NCBI RefSeq assembly: GCF_026810365.1
Contig: NZ_CP113948.1
Location: 2,505,001-2,569,000, forward strand
Direction of reading: 5' to 3'
Length of the DNA: 64,000 nucleotides
Source: Flavobacterium praedii
GTDB taxonomy: Bacteria; Bacteroidota; Bacteroidia; Flavobacteriales; Flavobacteriaceae
The number at the start of each line of letters is the position of its first letter. Position 1 is the first letter of the stretch. Below the pieces are notes generated by a model, which was given only the letters and a program-made list of their open reading frames with translations, had not been told where the DNA came from and searched no databases. This document shows, in pieces, positions 17,287-26,397 of the stretch. The position numbers were made by a program, and so were the translations under genes.

Positions 17287-17637
17287 TTAATCCAATTTAT
17301 CTTTACCAATAATAGCATACACAATGGATTGAGACAAAGACAATATAATACTAAAAAGCATTGCTACCCAAAAGGTATCCACATAAAAACCCCCAACAAT
17401 CTTTGTACACAACACTATTATTAAAGCATTAACCACCAATAAAAACAACCCCAAAGTAACTATTGTAAATGGCAATGTTAATAATACCATTATGGGTTTT
17501 ATAAAAATATTAAGCAATCCCAATACTACGGCCACCAACATAGCAGTATAAGGCCCTGCTACATGGACTCCAGGTAAAAAATGAGCGATCCCAAAAACTA
17601 GCCCTGCTGTCACAATTATTCTTATAATTAAATTCAT
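17287..17637 (-). CDS. Small four-helix membrane protein, phage holin family 4 / YvlD-like
   Basis: A 116-residue protein with four closely spaced hydrophobic helices (roughly residues 3-23, 29-49, 55-80 and 88-110) and the conserved FIKPIMVLLTLPFTIVTLG-like loop of the Phage_holin_4_2/YvlD family. Despite the name, members are mostly chromosomal housekeeping membrane proteins of unknown role, sometimes linked to envelope stress. Nothing phage-related is nearby. Confidence 0.75.
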   Translation of the reverse strand: MNLIIRIIVTAGLVFGIAHFLPGVHVAGPYTAMLVAVVLGLLNIFIKPIMVLLTLPFTIVTLGLFLLVVNALIIVLCTKIVGGFYVDTFWVAMLFSIILSLSQSIVYAIIGKDKLD

Positions 17638-17691
17638 AGTAGCACTTTTAAAATTTCAATAAATATAATAAAATTTCTACACTAAAATAAA

Positions 17692-18453
17692 TTATTTCAA
17701 AAAAGCACTTGCTAATTCATAAAACAATTTTGGGTTTTCGGCATGCAACCAGTGTCCAACATTTGGAATGGTCGTAATTTCTGAAACTGGAAAATAGTTC
17801 TTAATCATATCAAAATCACTATCTAATATGTAGTTAGAATTTCCACCTCGAATAAAAAGAGTGGGCTTTTCAAATATTGAAGCAGCTGGCAATGCTTTTC
17901 CAATTTCTTCAATTTTTTTATTAAAAACTTTCAAATTGAATCGAAAGGCTAATTGCCCTGGCTCTTGCCAATATAAACTTTTCATCAAAAATTGACGTGT
18001 TCCAAAATCAGGAATATGAACTTTTAAAACTTCCTCAACTGCATTCCGACTTGGTTTTACTGAAAAATCAACTGCATTTAAACCTGCCAAAATATCTTGA
18101 TGATGTGGCGCATAAAATTTTGGTCCTATATCTGCCACTATCATTTTATCAACTAAATTAGGATATAAAGTTGCCACTAGCATTGCTATTTTCCCCCCCA
18201 TTGAATGACCAATAATAACAATTGACTCCAAACCGTTTGCCTGACAATATTCAAACACATCTTGAGCCATCAATTCATAACTAAAATCATCCGAATGAAA
18301 ACTACGTCCATGATTACGTAAATCCAATAAGTGCACTTGAAAACCATCAGCCACAAATTGAGTACCTAATGATTTCCAATTATCGGACATTCCTAGAAAT
18401 CCATGAAGTATAAGTAAAGGCTTCCCTGTACCTTCTATTTTTGAGTAAAGCAT
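17692..18453 (-). CDS. Alpha/beta hydrolase (YbfF-like esterase)
   Basis: A 253-residue alpha/beta hydrolase. From the chosen start MLYSKIEG, the oxyanion motif LHGFLG is near residues 16-21, the nucleophile elbow GHSMGG near 82-87 (Ser in the middle), an acidic residue lies in the late sheet, and the catalytic His is in VGHWLHAE near the C terminus. It resembles the E. coli YbfF esterase family; the substrate is unknown. An in-frame upstream ATG at 18492 would add 13 residues encoded by a heptad array, so the downstream ATG at 18453 is preferred. Confidence 0.82.
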   Translation of the reverse strand: MLYSKIEGTGKPLLILHGFLGMSDNWKSLGTQFVADGFQVHLLDLRNHGRSFHSDDFSYELMAQDVFEYCQANGLESIVIIGHSMGGKIAMLVATLYPNLVDKMIVADIGPKFYAPHHQDILAGLNAVDFSVKPSRNAVEEVLKVHIPDFGTRQFLMKSLYWQEPGQLAFRFNLKVFNKKIEEIGKALPAASIFEKPTLFIRGGNSNYILDSDFDMIKNYFPVSEITTIPNVGHWLHAENPKLFYELASAFLK

Positions 18454-18488
18454 TTTTAATTCAGATTGAAGATTATAGATTTTAAAAT
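18454..18488 (-). repeat. Heptanucleotide leader array before the alpha/beta hydrolase
   Basis: Minus-strand 7-nt units end exactly at the ATG: ATTTTAA, AATCTAT, AATCTTC, AATCTGA, ATTAAAA. A partner run in the opposite orientation (ATTCTAA, AATCTCA, AATCTAT) occurs about 20-40 bp further upstream, at 18508-18529, and could pair with it. Confidence 0.6.
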
Positions 18489-18627
18489 ACATATTTATTA
18501 AAACTGAATTCTAAAATCTCAAAATCTATTTAAAATTTCATTTTTTTTATATTGTCTCGTCTTAATTATGATTGAAAATATGTAAATTAAATATTTATAT
18601 CAACATTGTTAATCAAAAACTAGAAAA

Positions 18628-19341
18628 TCATTTCAATTTATGCAAATACATATTCACTACATTTTCTAATCCAAGATAAATTGCCTCGGAAATTAAGGCA
18701 TGACCAATAGAAACTTCTAACAATCCAGGAATATTTTGATTGAAAAACTGAATATTATCCAAACTCAAATCATGCCCTGCATTAATTCCTAATTCCAATT
18801 CATTAGCCAAAACAGCCGAAACGACATACGGATCAATACCTTTTTTATTACCCAAACTATATTGATGTGCAAAAGACTCGGTATACAATTCAATTCTTTC
18901 TGTTCCAATTTTTTTTGCTCCTTCTATCATTTCAAGAACTGGATCCACAAAAATAGAAGTTCGTATTCCGTTTCGTTGAAATTCATGAACAATTTCTGTT
19001 AAAAAAGAAGCATGTTTAATAGTGTTCCAACCCGCATTTGAAGTTATGGCATCGACAGCATCGGGAACTAAAGTCACTTGAGTTGGTTTTATTTCGAGAA
19101 CCAAATCCACAAAAGATTGCTCAGGATTCCCTTCAATATTGTATTCTGTATACACAATTGATTTTAAATCTCTTGCATCTTGATAGCGAATATGACGCTC
19201 ATCAGGACGTGGATGAATTGTTATTCCCTGACCTCCAAATTGCTGAATATCAGTCGCCACTTTTAATAAATCAGGCACATTTCCTCCACGAGCATTACGC
19301 AAAGTGGCAATCTTATTTATGTTAACGCTAAGTTTTGTCAT
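18628..19341 (-). CDS. pdxJ: Pyridoxine 5'-phosphate synthase PdxJ
   Basis: A 237-residue TIM-barrel enzyme that condenses 1-deoxyxylulose 5-phosphate with 3-amino-1-hydroxyacetone phosphate in DXP-dependent vitamin B6 synthesis. Recognisable segments: SVNINKIATLRNARGG at the N terminus, ITIHPRPDERHI (phosphate and general-base His region), VTLVPD, and GINAGHDLSLDN and SIGHALISEAI near the C terminus. The start MTKLSVNINK fits the family; an upstream in-frame ATG at 19392 would overlap the promoter box and adds a hydrophobic stretch not found in PdxJ. Confidence 0.95.
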   Translation of the reverse strand: MTKLSVNINKIATLRNARGGNVPDLLKVATDIQQFGGQGITIHPRPDERHIRYQDARDLKSIVYTEYNIEGNPEQSFVDLVLEIKPTQVTLVPDAVDAITSNAGWNTIKHASFLTEIVHEFQRNGIRTSIFVDPVLEMIEGAKKIGTERIELYTESFAHQYSLGNKKGIDPYVVSAVLANELELGINAGHDLSLDNIQFFNQNIPGLLEVSIGHALISEAIYLGLENVVNMYLHKLK

Positions 19342-19381
19342 GAAAACAAGTATTAATAGATATTTATAATATATGATTGGA

Positions 19382-19389
19382 CAAAAATA
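19382..19389 (-). promoter_or_regulatory. -7 box (TATTTTTG) for pdxJ
   Basis: An exact TAnnTTTG match on the minus strand, 40 bp before the pdxJ ATG. No TTG was found at the proper distance upstream. It lies inside the in-frame upstream extension of pdxJ, which argues against that longer start. Confidence 0.45.
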
Positions 19390-19456
19390 CAAAGTAAAAC
19401 CTAGCAGAATTTGTATAATTTTGATTATTTTGCATCGATTATTGAGGATCCATTTT

Positions 19457-20116
19457 ATGACTGATATTAAAAACTATATTACAAACGACTACAAGGCCAT
19501 TGATGCCAACGAAACCATTGGAACTGTTCAATCTTTTTTTGACGAGTTGACCTATTCCCATTTCCCTGTAGTAGAAGAAAGTATTTTTATCGGAAGTATC
19601 GCTGCTGATGATATAGAAACTTTTGATAGCGACAAAAAAGTAACTGATTACAAATATGTACTCGAACATTTTTTTGCCAGAACTACAATGATTTGGTTAG
19701 ATGTTTTGGAAGTATTTGCTAAAAACCATACTAATTTAGTTCCAATATTGGACGAAAATAATAAGTATGTTGGCTATTATGAAATTGAAGATATCATTAA
19801 ATTTTTTCATGAAACTCCTTTTTTGAAAGAACAAGGAGCAATTTTAATAGTAAGTAAAAATACTATCGATTACTCCATGAGTCAAATAACTCAAATTGTC
19901 GAAAGTAACAATGGAAAACTTTTAGGCTTGTTTATTTCAAATTCAGACATAAACACGATTGAGGTTACCCTAAAAATAAGTGTTGGCTCTTTAAATGAAA
20001 TCATTCAAACCTTTAGAAGGTATAATTATGACATCATTTCAGAACATAACGAAGACAATTACATCAATAATTTAAAAGAACGTTCTGATTATTTAGACAA
20101 ATATTTAAACATATAA
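19457..20116 (+). CDS. CBS-domain protein with C-terminal ACT-like region
   Basis: A 219-residue cytosolic protein. Two CBS motifs occupy residues about 1-125 (DELTYSHFPVVE...IGSI and HTNLVPILDENNKYVGYY), forming a Bateman module that usually binds adenine nucleotides. The remaining part (about 130-200, GAILIVSKN...IEVTLKISVGSL) resembles an ACT-type regulatory fold. No catalytic domain is present, so the role is probably sensing. It lies 64 bp ahead of nadK on the same strand and the two are often paired in Flavobacteriia. The ATG at 19457 was chosen over an upstream frame start at 19373. Confidence 0.75.
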   Translation: MTDIKNYITNDYKAIDANETIGTVQSFFDELTYSHFPVVEESIFIGSIAADDIETFDSDKKVTDYKYVLEHFFARTTMIWLDVLEVFAKNHTNLVPILDENNKYVGYYEIEDIIKFFHETPFLKEQGAILIVSKNTIDYSMSQITQIVESNNGKLLGLFISNSDINTIEVTLKISVGSLNEIIQTFRRYNYDIISEHNEDNYINNLKERSDYLDKYLNI

Positions 20117-20180
20117 TTATTTGAAATTTTCAATAAAACCAACAAAAAACAAAGCAGAACAAACACTTAAAAAGAAATAA

Positions 20181-21065
20181 ATGAAAGTAGCTATTTACGG
20201 CCAATATTATTTAGTAAGCACAGAACCAATCATAAAAGACATTTTTGTGTTTTTCAATAATAACAATGTTGAAATGGTTATTGAATCCGATTTCTTGAAT
20301 ATGTTATATGAAAAACAAATTATCAAAAAAGAATATAAAACCTTTTCATCACATAGTGAATTGGATTCAAGTTTTGACATGTTGATTAGTATTGGTGGTG
20401 ATGGAACTATTTTAAGAGCTGTGACTCTTGTTCGCAATTCTGGAGTCCCAATTTTAGGAATAAATGCTGGTAGACTCGGTTTCTTAGCAACTGTTCAAAA
20501 GGAAAACATAGCTGAATTTATGCAATTTGTGATTGACAAAAAATATAAAATTTCAAAAAGAACTTTACTAAGCCTAACTTGTTATCCAGAAAATAAAGAC
20601 ATTGATGGACTAAATTTTGCAATGAATGAGATTTCCGTAAGTAGAAAAGAAACAACCTCGATGATTACAATTGACACTTACTTGAATGATGAGTTTTTAA
20701 ATTCATATTGGGCAGATGGTCTAATAATTGCAACACCTACAGGATCTACTGGTTATTCACTAAGTTGTGGAGGTCCAATATTAACACCTGATGTAAAAAG
20801 CTTAGTCATCACTCCTATTGCTCCACATAATTTGAATGCAAGACCACTTGTTGTACCAGACATTAACGAAATACGTTTAAAAGTATCTGGTAGAGAAGAA
20901 AAATACTTGGTTTCCTTAGATTCAAGAATAACAAGTGTAGCTAACGAATCTATACTTACCATAAAAAAAACAAATTTTAAAATAAACATGGTAGAAATTC
21001 CCGAAGAAACATTCTTAAAAACATTGAGAACAAAATTACTTTGGGGAGAAGACAGAAGGAATTAA
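20181..21065 (+). CDS. nadK: NAD kinase
   Basis: A 294-residue enzyme that phosphorylates NAD to NADP using ATP or polyphosphate. The catalytic GGDG motif is at residues 72-75 (Asp74), followed by GINAGRLGFLAT. The NE motif is in AMNEISVSRKE and the glycine-rich TPTGSTGYSLS segment that closes the NAD site is near residue 187. Length is normal. It is downstream of the CBS-domain gene and probably co-transcribed with it. Confidence 0.95.
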   Translation: MKVAIYGQYYLVSTEPIIKDIFVFFNNNNVEMVIESDFLNMLYEKQIIKKEYKTFSSHSELDSSFDMLISIGGDGTILRAVTLVRNSGVPILGINAGRLGFLATVQKENIAEFMQFVIDKKYKISKRTLLSLTCYPENKDIDGLNFAMNEISVSRKETTSMITIDTYLNDEFLNSYWADGLIIATPTGSTGYSLSCGGPILTPDVKSLVITPIAPHNLNARPLVVPDINEIRLKVSGREEKYLVSLDSRITSVANESILTIKKTNFKINMVEIPEETFLKTLRTKLLWGEDRRN

Positions 21066-21167
21066 ATAAAATATACGATTACCACATATTTCATCGTTTC
21101 TATCATAAGTGTTGTAGATAAAAAAAGGATACTGGTCTAAAAAAAGATACTATTCTTATGTTAGGTA

Positions 21168-21196
21168 TTGAATACTATTGATAATTATTATATTTG
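21168..21196 (+). promoter_or_regulatory. Promoter of the DUF6089-uppS-bamA-skp-skp operon
   Basis: TTG at 21168-21170, an 18-bp spacer and TATATTTG at 21189-21196. The predicted start of transcription is near 21203, only about 11 nt before the ATG at 21214. This rules out the TTG codon at 21178 as start of the first gene. Confidence 0.75.
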
Positions 21197-21213
21197 CAGG
21201 CAATTTTAAATTT

Positions 21214-21891
21214 ATGAGTAAAATTTTCATTCCAATTTTATGCTTTTTATCCTTAACATCTATTCATGCTCAAATTCATGAAATTGGTGTTTTCCTTGGT
21301 GGCAGCAATTACATAGGAGACATTGGTTCAACAACCTATATTGCACCAAACGAACCAGCTTTTGGAATTTTATATAAATGGAATAAAAGTCCAAGACACT
21401 CCTACCGATTCTCCTATACACAATCACAAATTTCAGGAGATGACAAAGAATCCTCAGAAATAGGAAGAAAAAACAGAAAATACAGTTTTGTTAATAACAT
21501 AAAAGAACTTTCTGCTGGATTAGAGTTTAATTTTTTTGACTTTAATTTACATCAAGAAAGCCCAAAGTTCACGCCATATGTATATAGCGGAATAAGTTAC
21601 TTTTTCTATGACGAATTATATTTGATTTCTGGTGAAACTAAAAAAAACAATATCAAAAACTCCATTGCAATACCAATGACATTAGGTGTTAAAACTAATT
21701 TTTCAAGAAATTTTGTTTTAGGACTAGAGGTAGGCATTCGATATTCTTTTACTGATAATATTGACGGAAGCAATCCAAGTGATAGCAATATGTATAAATT
21801 TGGCAATTTAAATAATAATGATTGGTATGTATTTTCAGGAGTAACTTTGACGTATACTTTTGGAGAAAAACCATGTTACTGTGCAGAATAA
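21214..21891 (+). CDS. DUF6089-family outer-membrane beta-barrel protein
   Basis: A 225-residue envelope protein. A signal peptide (residues 1-20, ending IHAQ) is followed by short amphipathic strands (GVFLGGSNYIGDIG, YSGISYFF, TLGVKTNFS, GVTLTYTFG) typical of an 8-stranded barrel, with the last residues aromatic as in outer-membrane proteins. The family is commonly encoded directly upstream of uppS and bamA in Flavobacteriia, as here: the stop is 5 nt before the uppS ATG. Function is not established. Its position suggests a structural or assembly role tied to BamA. Confidence 0.75.
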   Translation: MSKIFIPILCFLSLTSIHAQIHEIGVFLGGSNYIGDIGSTTYIAPNEPAFGILYKWNKSPRHSYRFSYTQSQISGDDKESSEIGRKNRKYSFVNNIKELSAGLEFNFFDFNLHQESPKFTPYVYSGISYFFYDELYLISGETKKNNIKNSIAIPMTLGVKTNFSRNFVLGLEVGIRYSFTDNIDGSNPSDSNMYKFGNLNNNDWYVFSGVTLTYTFGEKPCYCAE

Positions 21892-21896
21892 ACACG

Positions 21897-22634
21897 ATGT
21901 TAAAAGAAAAAATAAACACTAAAAATATACCATCCCACCTCGCCATAATTATGGACGGGAATGGTCGTTGGGCTAAACAACAAGGATTCCTAAGAACACT
22001 AGGACATGAGAGTGGATCAAAATCTGTAAAAAAAATTATTCAGGAATGTTTAGATTTAGGAGTACAGTATTTAACCCTTTATGCTTTTTCTACAGAAAAC
22101 TGGAACAGACCCAAACTTGAAGTAGACACACTAATGCGAGTTTTGATTAATTCATTGAAAAAAGAACTCAAAACAATGCAGGAAGGCAATATCAAAATGA
22201 ATGCAATAGGAAACATTGATAAGTTACCAAAAAATGCCCAAAAGCAATTAGCAGAAGTCATTGATAAGACAAAAGAAAATACGAAAATGACATTAACTCT
22301 GGCATTAAGCTATGGATCTAGAGAAGAATTAGTAAATGTTGTAAAAATAATCAGCGATAAAGTTAAAAATAATATAATTTCAATAGACGCTATTGACGAT
22401 TCAATTATAAATGAGCATCTTTACACGCACAATCTACCAGATGTTGATTTATTAATAAGAACAAGTGGTGAACATAGAATAAGTAATTTTCTGTTGTGGC
22501 AAATAGCTTATGCCGAATTATATTTTACGGATGTACTTTGGCCAGATTTTAAAGAAAAAGATTTACATGAGGCCATCATTAGCTATCAAAAAAGAGAACG
22601 TCGATTTGGAAAAACAAGTGAACAAATTAAATAA
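21897..22634 (+). CDS. uppS: Isoprenyl transferase (undecaprenyl diphosphate synthase)
   Basis: A 245-residue cis-prenyltransferase making the C55 lipid carrier for peptidoglycan and surface polysaccharides. The catalytic Asp is in AIIMDGNGRWA (Asp20), and RTLGHE follows. The diphosphate-binding C-terminal segment contains RTSGEHRISNF, then the aspartate- and tryptophan-containing DVLWPDF. The start MLKEKIN was chosen because it follows the previous stop by 5 nt and places MDGNGRW at its usual position. The bamA start codon overlaps its 3' end. Confidence 0.93.
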   Translation: MLKEKINTKNIPSHLAIIMDGNGRWAKQQGFLRTLGHESGSKSVKKIIQECLDLGVQYLTLYAFSTENWNRPKLEVDTLMRVLINSLKKELKTMQEGNIKMNAIGNIDKLPKNAQKQLAEVIDKTKENTKMTLTLALSYGSREELVNVVKIISDKVKNNIISIDAIDDSIINEHLYTHNLPDVDLLIRTSGEHRISNFLLWQIAYAELYFTDVLWPDFKEKDLHEAIISYQKRERRFGKTSEQIK

Positions 22635-25308
22635 ATTTTTAGTGTTACATAAAAGCTTAAAACTAGTCCTTACCTTTTTATTATTAGGAACATTTACTCA
22701 AATCAAAGCCCAAGACAGAGTCCCATTTGACCAAGGTAAAAAATACATTTTAGCTGATGTCAGCGTAGTTGGTGATATTAGTTTCAATCCACAAACAGTA
22801 GTCACATTTGCTGGACTTGAAAAAGGACAAGAAATTACCATCCCTGGTGAACAAATCAGTAGTTCTATAAAAAAACTAGGAAAACTAGGCCTTTTTGATG
22901 AAATTTCATTTTATGTAAATCGTATTGAAAACGATAGCATTTATCTAGACTTAAACATTAAAGAATTACCAAAAATAAATCAGGTAAAATTTGTTGGTGT
23001 ATCCAAAAGCAAAACCGAATCTTTCATTAAAGATAATGGTTTGACAAACGGTAAAATTGTAACGGAAAACTTGATTACCACAACAAAAAACTATATAGAA
23101 AAAAAATACAAAAAAGACGGTTTTTTCAATACAAAAGTTCATATTACTACCACAAAAGACACTTTAAAAAGCAACGAAGTTAACATGCTTGTAAAAGTAG
23201 ACATGGGTAATAAAGTGAAAATTTATAAAATCGACATTGAAGGAAACAAAGAGATTGCTACTAAAAAGTTACTTAGTTCGATGAAGAACACCAAACAGCG
23301 AAACCCTATTAACATTTTAAAACGATCTAAATATATAGAAGAAAAATACCAAGAAGATTTAGAAAAAATAGTCAGTGATTATAAAAAAATAGGATACCGC
23401 GATGCCCGTATTATAAGTGATTCAATTGCATATAATGAAGAGAAAAAGGGTATTTATATAAAAATTAAAGTAGAGGAAGGTATTAAATACTATTTTGGAA
23501 ACATCAAATTTATTGGTAACACGGTTTATTCAGATGAAGGATTGAGTAGCATGCTGGGTATCCGCCCTGGTGATGTATACAATGGCGTATTACTTCAAGA
23601 AAGAATTGCAGATAAATCAAAACCAGATGGAGAAGATATTACAAATTTATATCAAAACAACGGATATTTATTTTCAAATATTAATGCGGTAGAAACAAAA
23701 ACAACTGATAATAAAATTGATTTTGAAATTAGAGTTACTGAAGGGCCTATTGCCTATTTCAATAAAATTACTGTTGTAGGTAATGACAAAACTAATGATG
23801 AAGTTATTTATAGAGAATTAAGAACTCGTCCAGGAGACAAATACAACAAAGCTGAATTAGTTAGAACCATTAGAGAGATAGGTCAATTGGGATTTTTTGA
23901 TCCTGAAAAAATTGAACCTAAATTCAAAAATGTTGATTCTGGTGCCGGAACAGTAGATATCGAATACAATGTTGTTGAAAAAGGAGCAAGCCAAATCGAA
24001 CTTCAAGGAGGATATGGAGGCGGAGGTTTTGTTGGAACCTTAGGCCTATCATTTAATAACTTTTCAGCAAGAAACTTATTCAACAAAGACGCTTATCATC
24101 CACTTCCAATGGGAGATGGTCAAAAAGTAGCATTACGTTTACAAGCAAGTTCCTATTATAAAACGTATAGTTTATCTTTTTCTGAACCTTGGTTTGGAGG
24201 AAAAAGACCAGTACAATTTAGTAGCTCATTTGCTTTTAGCCAACAATACAGTTCCAACTATCAAACACAAAGAGTAGACAAATCAAAATACATTAATATC
24301 ACCTCTTTGTCAGTAGGTATGGCAAAAAGACTAACTGTGCCAGATGATTTTTTCACACTTTCACAGTCTATTAGTTACCAACAGTATGACTTGCATAATT
24401 ATCTTTATGGAATGTTTACATTTGCAAATGGTACTTCAAGAAACTTATCCTATACAGTAGGTCTAACTAGAAACAGTAAAGGTTTTAACCCTATTTTCCC
24501 AACTTATGGAGCAGAATTTGGAGTTACAGGTGAATTTACACTTCCGTATTCTGTATTTAATGGAATTGATTATGCTAAGTTAGGGGATCAAGAAAAATAC
24601 AAATACAAATATACCGGTACCTCTTATGTTGACAATAATGACAGAGTTGTAAATGCAGGTGATTATCTAGACAAATTACCAAGTTCATCCTATACCTCTA
24701 ACAAAGTAGACAAATACCAAGATGCAGTTGCAGATCCTGCAAAAGTAGATCAAGAAAAATACAAATGGTTAGAATATTATAAAGTTCAAGTAACTGGAGA
24801 TTGGTTTACTTCTTTATACAAAAAATTAGTTTTACGTACCTTAATGCAATTTGGATTCTTAGGTGCATACAATCAGGATCGAGGAGTTATTCCATTTGAA
24901 AGATATTATTTAGGTGGAGACGGTATGGCTGGAAGTTCTATAGACGGAAGACAAAACATACAGCTAAGAGGTTATGAAAACGGAGCATTAACTCCTGCAA
25001 ATTCAAACGGAGATGCATATGGTGCTACTATATATAATAAATTCTCATTAGAATTACGTTATCCAATAACATTAAAAGCATCAGCTTCTATTTATGCACT
25101 AGCATTTGCAGAAGCAGGCCAATCCTATGAATCATTATCAAGCTACCAACCATTTAATCTGGCTCGTTCATCAGGTGTTGGTTTAAGAGTATTCATGCCT
25201 GCATTTGGATTATTGGGTATTGATTTTGGTTATGGCTTCGATGCTGTACCTGGAGCAATCAAACCAAGTGGATGGCAAACGCATTTTATAATTGGTCAAC
25301 AATTTTAA
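22618..25308 (+). CDS. bamA: Outer membrane protein assembly factor BamA
   Basis: An approximately 896-residue Omp85 protein that inserts beta-barrels into the outer membrane. A hydrophobic signal segment ends at IKAQ, then about five POTRA domains occupy residues roughly 30-420, followed by a 16-strand barrel with a long extracellular insertion rich in Tyr/Asp/Lys (about 660-720). The conserved lid-lock region IPFERYYLGGDGMAGS and the terminal strand with a final aromatic (IIGQQF) are present. No ATG gives a sensible signal peptide. GTG at 22618 (overlapping uppS by 17 bp) or GTG at 22642 are both possible; the ATG at 22510 would overlap uppS by 125 bp. Confidence 0.93.
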   Translation: MNKLNKFLVLHKSLKLVLTFLLLGTFTQIKAQDRVPFDQGKKYILADVSVVGDISFNPQTVVTFAGLEKGQEITIPGEQISSSIKKLGKLGLFDEISFYVNRIENDSIYLDLNIKELPKINQVKFVGVSKSKTESFIKDNGLTNGKIVTENLITTTKNYIEKKYKKDGFFNTKVHITTTKDTLKSNEVNMLVKVDMGNKVKIYKIDIEGNKEIATKKLLSSMKNTKQRNPINILKRSKYIEEKYQEDLEKIVSDYKKIGYRDARIISDSIAYNEEKKGIYIKIKVEEGIKYYFGNIKFIGNTVYSDEGLSSMLGIRPGDVYNGVLLQERIADKSKPDGEDITNLYQNNGYLFSNINAVETKTTDNKIDFEIRVTEGPIAYFNKITVVGNDKTNDEVIYRELRTRPGDKYNKAELVRTIREIGQLGFFDPEKIEPKFKNVDSGAGTVDIEYNVVEKGASQIELQGGYGGGGFVGTLGLSFNNFSARNLFNKDAYHPLPMGDGQKVALRLQASSYYKTYSLSFSEPWFGGKRPVQFSSSFAFSQQYSSNYQTQRVDKSKYINITSLSVGMAKRLTVPDDFFTLSQSISYQQYDLHNYLYGMFTFANGTSRNLSYTVGLTRNSKGFNPIFPTYGAEFGVTGEFTLPYSVFNGIDYAKLGDQEKYKYKYTGTSYVDNNDRVVNAGDYLDKLPSSSYTSNKVDKYQDAVADPAKVDQEKYKWLEYYKVQVTGDWFTSLYKKLVLRTLMQFGFLGAYNQDRGVIPFERYYLGGDGMAGSSIDGRQNIQLRGYENGALTPANSNGDAYGATIYNKFSLELRYPITLKASASIYALAFAEAGQSYESLSSYQPFNLARSSGVGLRVFMPAFGLLGIDFGYGFDAVPGAIKPSGWQTHFIIGQQF

Positions 25309-25343
25309 ATAACTTTGGTGTAAAATTTCTAAAATTAAAAATT

Positions 25344-26366
25344 ATGAGAAAAGAATTTTTATTTATAATTTTATCGCTTTTTGTAGCTACAACAAATCTA
25401 GCTCAGACCAAAGGAAACAAAGTGGGTTATATTGATATGGAATACATTTTACAAAATGTTCCAGACTATATTGAAGCCAAAGCCCAGTTAGAACAAAAAG
25501 CTCAAAAATGGAAACAAGAAATTGAAACCAAAAAAATAGAAATAAACAAATTAAAAGATGCTTTAAAAGCGGAAAAACCATTATTAACAGCTGAATTAAT
25601 TGAAGAAAGAGAATCAGAAATTAAATTTCTTGAGACTGAAAAATTAGATTATCAACAAAAAAGATTTGGCGCAAATGGAGATTTAATAATCCAAAAAGCA
25701 GGTTTAATAAAGCCTATTCAAGATCAAGTTTTTACTGCTGTACAAGATATAGCTGAAGCTAGAAAGTATGATTTTATTTTTGATAAATCATCACATCTAA
25801 CCATACTGTTTGCTGCCAAAAGATTTGACATAAGCGATCAAGTCATAAGGGTATTAAATCGTACAGAAAAAAGAGAGCAATTAACTAAGAAACAGCAAAA
25901 AGAATTAGAAGCGAAAGAAAACTTAGAAAACGAAATAGACGATAATCCTGTTTTAGCAGAAAGAGAAAAAGTGTTATTAGATAAAAAAGCTGCTAGAGAA
26001 AAATTAGTCGCTGATAAAAAGTTAGCACAAGAGGAAGCTAAAAAACAATACGAAGAAAAAAGAAAAGCTTTACTCGCTGAAAGAGAAGCTAAAAAGAAAG
26101 GTACAACTGTAGTAGAAACAAAAACAACTACAACAGAAAACGCGACAACAACAAATGCGGCTGGTCAATCTGAAAAATCAATAACAGAAACCGCTAAACC
26201 AAATGTACAAGAAGAACGCAAAAAAGCTTTAGAAGAAAAAAGAAAAAAAATACTTGAAGCAAGAGAAGCTACGAAAAAAGCTGCCGAAGAAAAAAGAATA
26301 AAAGAACTTCAAGAAAGAGAAGCCGCAAAAAAAGCTTCAGAAACAAATACAAAAGAAAACAACTAA
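25344..26366 (+). CDS. OmpH/Skp-family periplasmic chaperone with a long charged tail
   Basis: A 340-residue protein. The signal peptide (residues 1-21, ending NLAQ) is followed by a Skp/OmpH domain (about 25-170) with the starting strand KVGYIDMEYIL, long charged coiled-coil helices and the returning FIFDKSS strand. Skp carries unfolded outer-membrane proteins to BamA. The remaining half (about 180-340) is a Lys/Glu/Ala-rich helical tail with a Thr-rich break (TTVVETKTTTTENATTT) that ordinary Skp lacks. It lies 35 bp after bamA and 31 bp before a second, short OmpH gene. Confidence 0.85.
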   Translation: MRKEFLFIILSLFVATTNLAQTKGNKVGYIDMEYILQNVPDYIEAKAQLEQKAQKWKQEIETKKIEINKLKDALKAEKPLLTAELIEERESEIKFLETEKLDYQQKRFGANGDLIIQKAGLIKPIQDQVFTAVQDIAEARKYDFIFDKSSHLTILFAAKRFDISDQVIRVLNRTEKREQLTKKQQKELEAKENLENEIDDNPVLAEREKVLLDKKAAREKLVADKKLAQEEAKKQYEEKRKALLAEREAKKKGTTVVETKTTTTENATTTNAAGQSEKSITETAKPNVQEERKKALEEKRKKILEAREATKKAAEEKRIKELQEREAAKKASETNTKENN

Positions 26367-26397
26367 ACAAATTCTAATTATTTAATTTTTTAAAACG

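Noticed and set aside
17287..17637. Phage-holin-family gene as a sign of a prophage
   Set aside because: No other phage gene, integrase or attachment repeat is nearby, and the family is mostly chromosomal.
22510..22617. ATG start for bamA at 22510
   Set aside because: It would overlap uppS by 125 bp and place about 36 unlikely residues before the signal peptide. GTG starts at 22618 or 22642 fit better.
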